Source: JAGLQA01 sp023135565
Lineage (GTDB): Bacteria; Acidobacteriota; Aminicenantia; UBA2199
NCBI GenBank assembly: GCA_030639305.1
Contig: DAOWCY010000300.1
Coordinates: 1 to 6,547 of the forward strand
Reading direction: 5' to 3'
DNA length: 6,547 bases
Shown one piece after another: positions 1 through 4,826 of the stretch. The position numbers and the translations under genes were made by a program. Under the pieces are notes generated by a model, which worked only from the letters and a program-made list of their open reading frames with translations, was not told the DNA's origin and ran no database searches. The first letter of the stretch is position 1. The number at the start of each line of letters is the position of its first letter.

Positions 1-2
1 AC

Positions 3-119
3 AATGTTTACTATAATTACAACGTTACCATGAAAGAAATAGGAGAATATCTGGGGATGCACTATGCAACTATAAGCAGAATAATTAAACGGCAAGAAAT
101 GAATCAAAAAAAGTCATAA
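3..119 (+). CDS. C-terminal fragment of a probable IS200-like (Y1) transposase, HTH tail
   Basis: An open frame enters from the left edge and stops at a TAA at 117-119, giving about 38 codons. It contains a clear helix-turn-helix: TMKEIGEYLGMHYATISRII, followed by basic KRQ and a short polar tail ending QKKS. This type of tail (KEIxxYLGxHYxTxSRxIK) is familiar from the C-terminus of IS200-like/REP-associated Y1 transposases, which carry a DnaA-like HTH after the catalytic HUH domain. The catalytic domain would lie upstream of the window and cannot be checked. The sequence just after the stop (AAGACTTGACCCCATTC) resembles the conserved flank often seen beside such genes. An internal ATG at 30-32 exists, but nothing suggests a separate small gene. 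The alternative is another HTH protein ending. Family assignment is from memory of the motif, not a search. Confidence 0.55.
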   Translation, partial: NVYYNYNVTMKEIGEYLGMHYATISRIIKRQEMNQKKS

Positions 120-304
120 AACAAGACTTGACCCCATTCTTTCTTTTCGATCTTTTTTAGTTTTTTAGAAAGGATTAATCCAACAGGAAGAGGAGGGCAG
201 CTTAACTATTACTCAAAAGATAGACTAAGATGTTGGTGTCAAAGAAGAAAAAGAAGAATATTTGACTGCAAACTCAGTACACCTGGATAGCTGCTAAAAA
301 GAGA
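120..304. other. Gene-poor spacer between transposase tail and toxin gene
   Basis: I see no supportable gene here. The stretch begins with the transposase-type flank (about 121-140), followed by T-rich sequence and a 10-bp palindrome GGATTAATCC at 172-181. Short frames after it are interrupted and match nothing I recognise. No convincing terminator for the leftward toxin gene is visible. Confidence 0.5.
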
Positions 305-646
305 TTATAAAGCAAGAACTGTTTTCAATCCTTCCGCTACTTTTTTCATATATTTGTTTCCGACAGTGCCGACAAAATTTGATAATAATTCTTTATCGAT
401 GGTAATGATTTGTGAAACATTTATTACGGAATCTTTAGAAAGACCGGAATCGCTTTTTTTTAAAAACACATTGCCGGGAGCTTCGGTCAACTTCAAGTTA
501 CCGGTAATAACAATGACAACAACTGTATTAATCCGGCTGCTATTAAAATTATTAGACTGAACTACAAGCACAGGTCTTCTATAACCGGGGCCTGAGCCTA
601 CCGGCTCCCCTAAATCAGCTAAAAAAATTGCGCCCCTTTCGATCAC
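305..646 (-). CDS. MazF/PemK-family type II toxin endoribonuclease
   Basis: A 113-residue MazF/PemK-like toxin, a family whose members cleave mRNA at short specific sequences and are neutralised by the cognate antitoxin. The hallmark N-terminus is present: IERGAIFLADLGEPVGS, then PGYRRPVLVVQ, which carries the conserved arginine of the active site. VVIVITGNLK contains the conserved threonine region. The C-terminal part GLSKDSVINVSQIITID is also typical, and the length is normal for the family. I choose the GTG at 646-644: it overlaps the antitoxin stop as GTGA, and AAGGA upstream is 6 nt away. A TTG at 649-647 would add one residue (MVIERG) but leaves only 3 nt to the Shine-Dalgarno. The gene is translationally coupled to, and should be co-regulated with, the upstream antitoxin. 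It appears intact and presumably active. Confidence 0.9.
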   Translation of the reverse strand: MIERGAIFLADLGEPVGSGPGYRRPVLVVQSNNFNSSRINTVVVIVITGNLKLTEAPGNVFLKKSDSGLSKDSVINVSQIITIDKELLSNFVGTVGNKYMKKVAEGLKTVLAL

Positions 647-885
647 CAATCTTCCTTTTCTAAGATGTCTAATTGAGCTTTATGAATCTCTTTGTCCATT
701 TTTGATTCGTTCGTATTATCGCTGTAGATCGCGTTCAACTTTTCGGTTATATTATTACTTTCCAGGCCATGTATGTATTCCTTAACGGCTTTTGCATACA
801 ACTGGCTTCTCGAAAGTTTTAAACGCCTGGCTACTTTCTCGGCTATTGTGAAAATATCGTCCGGTATATAGACAGCAGTTTTCAT
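643..885 (-). CDS. Ribbon-helix-helix (MazE-like/CopG-type) antitoxin
   Basis: An 80-residue antitoxin partner of the adjacent MazF-like toxin. Residues 2-8 (KTAVYIP) form the DNA-contacting beta strand. DDIFTIAEKVARRLKLS is helix A, and RSQLYAKAVKEYI is helix B of an RHH fold. The remainder (about 44-80, acidic and polar, ending KEDW) should be the flexible tail that wraps the toxin. In such systems the antitoxin, alone or with the toxin, represses its own promoter. A matching palindrome lies just upstream (900-914). ATG is the only sensible start because the RHH strand begins directly after it. There is no usable Shine-Dalgarno, and the -10 box ends 6 nt before the ATG, so the mRNA is probably leaderless. 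The stop TGA overlaps the toxin start. Confidence 0.9.
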   Translation of the reverse strand: MKTAVYIPDDIFTIAEKVARRLKLSRSQLYAKAVKEYIHGLESNNITEKLNAIYSDNTNESKMDKEIHKAQLDILEKEDW

Positions 886-891
886 GCCTTG

Positions 892-920
892 AGTATAACA
901 AAGGTATTACCTTTTGTCAA
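892..920 (-). promoter_or_regulatory. Promoter of the toxin-antitoxin operon
   Basis: On the minus strand the -35 is a perfect TTGACA (plus positions 915-920) and the -10 is TATACT (892-897), with an optimal 17-bp spacer. The predicted start falls at about 885, on the A of the antitoxin ATG, which implies a leaderless transcript. Confidence 0.85.
900..914. promoter_or_regulatory. Palindromic operator within the TA promoter spacer
   Basis: AAAGGTA-T-TACCTTT is a perfect inverted repeat with 7-bp arms and a 1-nt centre. It sits entirely between the -35 and -10 boxes of the antitoxin promoter. A dimeric RHH antitoxin binding here would block RNA polymerase, the normal autoregulation of these operons. 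Binding is inferred; the palindrome and its position are seen directly. Confidence 0.75.
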
Positions 921-1049
921 GCAACAATCCGCAGCTATATTTTTATTAATACTTCGTAAAAATTTTTAAAAAAAACGATCGTTTCGTCCCCTTCCCCAGG
1001 TGATAAGTTAGTGTATAATGGCTGCCTCATCTCACCGGCGGAACGGGGC

Positions 1050-1529
1050 TTAAATCCATTTCGTTAAATCGGTAAAGGCCTGCAGTTTTTTATCGGCTTC
1101 TCTTAACCTAGCGGAAACGATTTTTGCCAGTTTTATCAATATTTTAATCCCGCTTTTATTATCCGTTTCGATGAATTTCATGAAATAATCCCTGCTTATT
1201 TCGAGTATGACCGATTCTTTATGGGCTATGGTGGTGGCAGACCTGGGCAAATCTTCGAGCACGGCCATTTCCCCGAAGAAATCGCCTTTTTTAAGCACAA
1301 CTAAAGCTTCTTCCGTTTCGGGTCCCACGGTCTGGGAAACGCGCACTTCACCGGAAAAGATAACCATCATGGCGTCGCCGATACTGCCCTCTTCAAAAAT
1401 CATTTCTCCCACTTCGAATTTATTTTCAAAGAACAGGTTCCCCAACTCTTGCAAAGCCCTATCATCGAGATCGGAAAAAATATCGACTGTTTTGAAAAAG
1501 TCTTCGATCGATTCGTTTTTTTCAGTCAT
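1050..1529 (-). CDS. Stand-alone cyclic-nucleotide-binding domain protein (Crp-type sensor, no DNA-binding domain)
   Basis: A 159-residue cytosolic protein made of one cNMP-binding domain (about residues 10-130) followed by helices. The beta-barrel begins with FFKTVDIFSDLDDRALQELG and continues through FEVGEMIFEEGSIGDAMMVI. The phosphate-binding cassette is recognisable around residues 82-100: GDFFGEMAVLEDLPRSATT, with Gly86-Glu87 and Arg96-Ser97 where the family binds the ribose and cyclic phosphate. Crp/Fnr regulators carry a further winged helix of about 70 residues; here the protein ends after amphipathic helices (KILIKLAKIVSARLREADKK). It therefore cannot be a classical transcription factor. 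It may relay cAMP/cGMP binding to a partner protein, or bind neither ligand. No neighbour on the same strand suggests a pathway. The predicted promoter again ends only 7 nt before the ATG, with no Shine-Dalgarno. Confidence 0.85.
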   Translation of the reverse strand: MTEKNESIEDFFKTVDIFSDLDDRALQELGNLFFENKFEVGEMIFEEGSIGDAMMVIFSGEVRVSQTVGPETEEALVVLKKGDFFGEMAVLEDLPRSATTIAHKESVILEISRDYFMKFIETDNKSGIKILIKLAKIVSARLREADKKLQAFTDLTKWI

Positions 1530-1530
1530 C

Positions 1531-1558
1531 GCTCTAAGTATACCATATATTGCTCTAA
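1531..1558. repeat. Direct repeat with 21-bp period across the cNMP promoter
   Basis: GCTCTAA occurs at 1531-1537 and again at 1552-1558, exactly 21 bp apart, i.e. two helical turns. One copy abuts the -35 box and the other overlaps the -10 edge and start region. It may be a tandem regulator-binding site. The repeat is seen; the function is inferred. Confidence 0.4.
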
Positions 1559-1564
1559 CGTCAA
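1537..1564 (-). promoter_or_regulatory. Promoter of the cNMP-binding protein gene
   Basis: Minus strand: -35 TTGACG (plus 1559-1564), 16-bp spacer, -10 TATACT (1537-1542). Only 7 nt separate the -10 from the ATG at 1529, so the transcript should begin at or next to the start codon. A/T-rich DNA upstream (1565-1675) could act as an UP element. Confidence 0.7.
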
Positions 1565-1839
1565 ATTTTTAATCCAACGAAAAACAAACATACTAATTTT
1601 ATTTATAATCCCTTATTATAAAATATTTTTTAGAAAAATCAAATAGTTTTTTAGATTTTTTTTGTAGGTTTTTTTTGTGGTGCTGCCGACCCCCTGTGTA
1701 CGAAAAATAGCCCCAGCGGCAGCATTCAGCCCCAGGCAAAAGCATAAGACGGATAAGACTATGAGGAACAAATGCCGGGGTTGGCTGCGGGAACGTGCCC
1801 CCTTCGTGTCCTTCGTGTTAAAATAGCCCTTAGTAACGG

Positions 1840-1868
1840 TTGCGAATGTTACCCGCTTTTGGTAAAAT
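1840..1868 (+). promoter_or_regulatory. Probable promoter of the TIM-barrel/DUF1080-oxidoreductase-HEAT operon
   Basis: -35 TTGCGA (1840-1845), 17-bp spacer and -10 TAAAAT (1863-1868), preceded by TGG, which makes an extended -10 (TGnTAAAAT). The start would fall near 1875, leaving a 5' leader of about 40 nt. Overlapping the -35 is an imperfect dyad, GTAAC (1833-1837) and GTTAC (1848-1852) around TTGC, with 7 of 10 half-site positions symmetrical. It could be an operator for a sugar-responsive regulator. Confidence 0.5.
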
Positions 1869-1875
1869 ACACCAT

Positions 1876-1894
1876 ATGGGGTCGGCGACCCCAT
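1876..1894. promoter_or_regulatory. 19-bp perfect palindrome at the predicted transcription start
   Basis: ATGGGGTCG-G-CGACCCCAT has 9-bp arms around one base. It starts about 8 bp after the -10 box, so it is either an operator over the start site or a strong hairpin at the extreme 5' end of the mRNA. It ends 9 nt before the AAGGAGG Shine-Dalgarno (1904-1910). The loop would be too tight for all pairs to form in RNA, so four to five outer pairs plus a small loop is more realistic. Confidence 0.5.
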
Positions 1895-1914
1895 CCTATA
1901 AATAAGGAGGAAAA

Positions 1915-3339
1915 ATGAAATTTTTAGCAGCCATGTGTGTTGTTTTTCTACTGGCTTCTGTGCTGCTTTTCAGCGCCGGAGAAGAAAAAAGCTGCGACTA
2001 CGACAGCGTAAGGATCAAAAAAATGCCTGCTGCTATGCAGTGCTGGACATTCCATAAGTTTTCTTTTTTTGAAACCTTAGAAAAAGTAAAAGCTTTAGGC
2101 ATTAAGTATTTAGAAGCTTACCCGGGCCAGGTATTAGACAAAAAAGACAAAATCGCCCGTTTCGGTCATTTCATGACTGAGGAACAGGTCAAGCTGGTCA
2201 AAAGTAAATTAAAAGAATACGGCATCACCCTGACCGGCTATGGGGTTGTGGGTTTTAAGAACGAAGAAGCAAGCATGAAAGAGGTGTTCGATTTTGCTAA
2301 AAAAATGGGCATCGGGACTATCATGACCGAGCCTAATTTCGACGACTATTCCTTGATCGAAAAGATGGTCAAGAAATACAATATCAAGATTGCCGTTCAC
2401 AATCATCCCAAGCCTTCGAAGTATGCCCTGCCGCAGACTGTTTTCGATCACATCAAAGGTCTCGACGAGCGCATCGGCGTGTGCGCCGATACTGGGCACT
2501 GGATGCGTTCCGGGGTTTGTCCTTTGCAGGCCCTGCGCCTGTTAAAAGGACGCATACATAACGTGCACCTGAAAGACCTGGATAAATTCGGCGACAAAAA
2601 AGCATATGACGTGCCTTTCGGCCAGGGCAAAGCGAATATTAAACACATCCTGGCGGAACTGACTTTGCAGGACTACCGCGGCTGTCTTGCGGTAGAGCAC
2701 GAAAATGAAAAAGAACTCGACAACCCCTCTCCTGCCATAAAAAAAGGCCTGGAATATATCAAAAGTATTACTTACTATTATGATTATGAAGAGATTCTTT
2801 CTTACCGCTGGGGCCGCTACTCGAAACACGGTTGGAACCATTACGGCCCCGGTTATTTTATTTTAGATGAAAAAACCGGCGTGTTGAAATCCCAGGGCGG
2901 CATGGGGCTTTTTTGGTACAGTGCTAAAAAGTACAAAGATTTTGTCCTGGAAATGGAGTACAAAACCACGCAGGAGAGAACCAATTCCGGTGTTTTTTAC
3001 CGGGTGCCGGAAATGCCCGTGAGCAACGATTACATTTATCATTCTTTTGAAGTGCAGGTGTATGATGCCGGGAAGGGCGTTCACAAAACCGCGGCTGTGT
3101 ACGACGCCGCAGCGCCGCAGCTCGATGCTTTTAAAAAGACCGGCGAGTGGAACCATTTCAAGATCACCCTGAAAGGCAAAAATATAAAAGTCGAATTAAA
3201 CGGCAAATTAGTGGTCGATTGGCAGATGGAGCCGCGTGGCAAAGTACAGGATTTTGCTTTAGAAGGTTACATCGGTTTGCAGAATCATGATAGTGTTTCA
3301 CCGGTTTATTATCGTAATATTTTCGTTAAAGAATTATAA
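1915..3339 (+). CDS. Secreted sugar isomerase/epimerase-like TIM barrel fused to DUF1080 (3-keto-disaccharide hydrolase) domain
   Basis: A 474-residue exported two-domain enzyme. Residues 1-22 are a Sec signal peptide (basic MK, hydrophobic core to FSAG); Cys27 has no lipobox. Residues about 36-285 form a xylose-isomerase-like/AP-endonuclease-2 TIM barrel. Candidate metal and catalytic residues sit where this fold places them: E67 (YLEAYPG), E139 (MTEP), H162/H164 (AVHNHP), D192/H195 (ADTGHW), H218/D221 (VHLKD) and E261/E263 (VEHE). Residues about 300-474 are a DUF1080 concanavalin-like domain, with GLFWYSAKKYKDFVLEMEY, NSGVFYR, HSFEVQVYD, GEWNHFKITLKG and the terminal GYIGLQNHDS...VYYRNIFVKEL. 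DUF1080 proteins act on 3-keto-glycosides; the barrel probably isomerises or hydrates the product. Exact substrates cannot be read from sequence. The start is supported by AAGGAGG 4 nt upstream. It is the first gene of the probable operon with the oxidoreductase. Confidence 0.88.
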   Translation: MKFLAAMCVVFLLASVLLFSAGEEKSCDYDSVRIKKMPAAMQCWTFHKFSFFETLEKVKALGIKYLEAYPGQVLDKKDKIARFGHFMTEEQVKLVKSKLKEYGITLTGYGVVGFKNEEASMKEVFDFAKKMGIGTIMTEPNFDDYSLIEKMVKKYNIKIAVHNHPKPSKYALPQTVFDHIKGLDERIGVCADTGHWMRSGVCPLQALRLLKGRIHNVHLKDLDKFGDKKAYDVPFGQGKANIKHILAELTLQDYRGCLAVEHENEKELDNPSPAIKKGLEYIKSITYYYDYEEILSYRWGRYSKHGWNHYGPGYFILDEKTGVLKSQGGMGLFWYSAKKYKDFVLEMEYKTTQERTNSGVFYRVPEMPVSNDYIYHSFEVQVYDAGKGVHKTAAVYDAAAPQLDAFKKTGEWNHFKITLKGKNIKVELNGKLVVDWQMEPRGKVQDFALEGYIGLQNHDSVSPVYYRNIFVKEL

Positions 3340-3352
3340 GTTTTTTTAGATG

Positions 3353-3530
3353 CACCTCCGGCGGCCCTGCCGGGGGCCAAACTTTTGAAAAAGTTTGATC
3401 AAAACTTTTGATTAGCTTAACGTCTGCGCCCCATTCGAGCGTTTGGGAGTTTGCCCAAGCGGTGGGCTAAATAGAAGTTTTTGGAGGTGTCGGAACCTTT
3501 TTTCAAAAAGGTTCTGACCCCCCGGAGGGA
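3353..3530 (-). repeat. Palindromic dispersed repeat, copy A (inverted relative to copy B)
   Basis: Fills nearly all of the 206-bp gap between the fusion gene and the oxidoreductase gene. Its ends are inverted (CCTCCGG at 3355-3361, CCGGAGG at 3522-3528). Internal hairpins are CCTCCGGC/GCCGGGGG (3355-3376), CAAACTTTT-GA-AAAAGTTTG (3378-3397), ATCAAAA-c-TTTTGAT (3398-3412) and GAACCTTTTT-TC-AAAAAGGTTC (3493-3514). Read on the minus strand it aligns with copy B at 4857-5040, including an identical 24-bp run (3462-3485 versus 4902-4925). No gene is supportable inside it. Confidence 0.85.
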
Positions 3531-3545
3531 AATACGGAGTTTTAA

Positions 3546-4817
3546 ATGAAAAAGAAAAAAACAATCTCTCGTCGTAATTTTATTCGCGGGACGCTGGCGG
3601 CAGCGGCTTCGGTTACTTTTGTTCCGCGGCATGTGTTGGGCGGAAAGGGTTTTACGTCGCCCAGCGATCAGTTAACTAAAGCGATTATCGGCGTCGGCGG
3701 TATGGGCCGGGTGCACATCGAATATGGAGGCGCCCGTCTGCTGGCAGTGTGCGACGTCGATGAACATCATTTGCAGAAAGCTTTAGAAATGGCCGGTGAA
3801 GGCGTGAAAGGCTATAAGGATTTTCGCGAAGTATTGGACCGCGCCGACATCGACATCGTGCATATTGCCACGCCGCCTCACTGGCATGCGCTTATGGCCG
3901 CCGCCGCTGCTCGAGCCGGTAAAGACATCTGGTGTGAGAAACCCATGACGCGCACCATAGCCGAAGGCCGGGAAGTAATCGCCGCTGTGCAGGCGGCGGG
4001 GCGTATTTTCCGGCTCAACACCTGGTTTCGTTTCCGGGGACAGTTTTACGGTTTCGGCACTACGGTAGAACCTATCAAAAAAGTAGTGCAGAGCGGGCTT
4101 TTGGGCTGGCCTTTAAAAGTTACGGTGAGCGGTGTTACCGGCTTTAACTGGAAATTTTTCTGGAGCGGCAAAACTCACCTGGAACCGCAGCCGGTTCCTT
4201 CGCATTTAGATTATGACATGTGGTTAGGCCCTGCGCCGTACAAACCCTATCATCCTCACCGCGTACATGGTTCTTTTCGCGGTTATTGGGATTATGACGG
4301 CGGCGGGTTGGGCGACATGGGGCAGCATTATTTAGACCCTATCCAGTACATCCTGGGCAAAGATCACACCAGCCCCATAGAGATCGAGGTGGATGCGCCC
4401 CAGCAGCACCCGGATGCGGTGGGTTCCTGGCGGCGTATTCGCATGAGGTATGCCGACGGCTGCGAGATTATTTTAGATGGTGAGAACCGGGACAAGGATG
4501 CTGCTTTTATTGCCGGGCCTGACGGCAAGTTATTCAAAGGCTTTAAGTCGGACGTCCCCAACCTGAAGAAAAAGCTGGCTTCTTTTCCTGACCCGGAACC
4601 CCAGCAGGTCGATTTTATCGAGGCGGTCAAAACCCGCTGCCGGTTTGCTTTAAATGAAGAGAACGGTCATCGTTCTTGTACTTTGATTAACTTAGGCAAG
4701 GCCGCTTTACGTTTAGGCAGGCGCTTATGGTTCGATCCCGACAAACAGGGCTTTATCGCAGATGAAGAAGCCAATCGTTTGATCGACCAGCCCATGCGAG
4801 CGCCCTGGCATTTATAG
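3546..4817 (+). CDS. Tat-exported Gfo/Idh/MocA-family oxidoreductase
   Basis: A 423-residue NAD(P)-dependent oxidoreductase. Residues 8-15 SRRNFIRG form a twin-arginine signal, followed by an Ala-rich hydrophobic stretch (16-26), so the folded, cofactor-loaded enzyme should be exported. The Rossmann domain starts late, at about 46, with AIIGVGGMG (GxGGxG at 49-54) and then AVCDVDE, where Asp70 follows strand 2. ATPPHWHALMA and the family's catalytic WCEKPMT (Lys132) follow. The C-terminal domain shows GYWDYDGGGLGDMGQHYLDP (about 246-265), the GGG-D-G-H-D signature with His261 near the active site. Relatives oxidise a sugar hydroxyl, often at C3, to a ketone. Next to a DUF1080 protein the likely product is a 3-keto-glycoside; the substrate is inferred. 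CGGAG lies 6 nt before the ATG. The last codons overlap the Shine-Dalgarno of the next gene, so the two are coupled. Confidence 0.92.
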   Translation: MKKKKTISRRNFIRGTLAAAASVTFVPRHVLGGKGFTSPSDQLTKAIIGVGGMGRVHIEYGGARLLAVCDVDEHHLQKALEMAGEGVKGYKDFREVLDRADIDIVHIATPPHWHALMAAAAARAGKDIWCEKPMTRTIAEGREVIAAVQAAGRIFRLNTWFRFRGQFYGFGTTVEPIKKVVQSGLLGWPLKVTVSGVTGFNWKFFWSGKTHLEPQPVPSHLDYDMWLGPAPYKPYHPHRVHGSFRGYWDYDGGGLGDMGQHYLDPIQYILGKDHTSPIEIEVDAPQQHPDAVGSWRRIRMRYADGCEIILDGENRDKDAAFIAGPDGKLFKGFKSDVPNLKKKLASFPDPEPQQVDFIEAVKTRCRFALNEENGHRSCTLINLGKAALRLGRRLWFDPDKQGFIADEEANRLIDQPMRAPWHL

Positions 4818-4820
4818 GAG
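4816..4820 (+). promoter_or_regulatory. Shine-Dalgarno overlapping the oxidoreductase stop codon
   Basis: TAGGAG joins the oxidoreductase stop (4815-4817) to AGGAG, 6 nt before the ATG at 4827. This is the only good ribosome-binding site for the HEAT frame. It argues that 4827 is, or originally was, the true start, translated by coupling. Confidence 0.65.
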
Positions 4821-4826
4821 AAAAAC

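Larger units (their letters stand above)
1681..1894. repeat. Candidate dispersed repeat / MITE-like segment
   Basis: A roughly 214-bp segment bounded by matching inverted sequence: GCCGACCCC at 1685-1693 and GGGGTCGGC at 1878-1886. Inside are TGCTGCCG (1681-1688) pairing with CGGCAGCA (1717-1724), and two pairs of 9-bp tandem repeats: GCATAAGAC/GGATAAGAC at 1742-1759 and CCTTCGTGT twice at 1801-1818. The CTTCGTGTCCTTCGTG core is a motif I recall as widely dispersed between genes in several bacterial phyla. Its antisense reading gives the spurious KDTK-type peptides often annotated as hypotheticals. No target duplication is evident and the outer ends are uncertain. Confidence 0.45.
1530..1914. 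other. Divergent intergenic region, 385 bp, no supportable gene
   Basis: This stretch separates leftward and rightward genes. From left to right it holds the cNMP gene promoter, an A/T-rich tract (about 1565-1680), a repeat-like segment (1681-1894) and the promoter plus Shine-Dalgarno of the rightward operon. A minus-strand frame across 1616-1894 is open, but its residues reflect the repeat (NTKDTKGA, FLIVLSVLC) and it lacks a credible start signal, so I do not call it a gene. Confidence 0.7.

Noticed and set aside
237..242. Minus-strand TTGACA in the left spacer
   Set aside because: No acceptable -10 hexamer lies 16-18 bp downstream and no leftward gene follows within the window.
354..560. 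Plus-strand frame opposite the MazF gene
   Set aside because: It is the antisense of conserved toxin codons, with no start signals and no recognisable product.
968..984. AAACGATCGTTT next to an A/T run as a terminator of the cNMP gene
   Set aside because: A real hairpin would have only about four A/T-rich pairs around a GATC loop, too weak for a confident intrinsic terminator despite the minus-strand U-run.
1001..1019. Plus-strand TATAAT at 1014-1019 as a promoter
   Set aside because: No -35 at a suitable distance (CTTCCC sits there), no extended TGn, and no plus-strand gene follows; it would only read antisense to the cNMP gene.
1616..1894. Minus-strand 92-codon frame with a hydrophobic FLIVLSVLCFCLG stretch
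   Set aside because: It is composed of the dispersed repeat and the A/T-rich tract, and opens inside a palindrome. The hydrophobic stretch comes from tandem GTCTTATCC-type units.
1993..1998. Cys27 of the fusion protein as a lipoprotein cysteine
   Set aside because: The preceding residues (EEKS) do not form a lipobox; ordinary signal peptidase cleavage near Gly22 fits better.
3417..3632. Minus-strand 71-codon frame with FLKKGSDTSKNFYLAHRLGKL
   Set aside because: It is the reading of repeat copy A in the same frame that copy B contributes to the HEAT N-terminus. It runs into the antisense of the oxidoreductase start and has no ribosome-binding site of its own.
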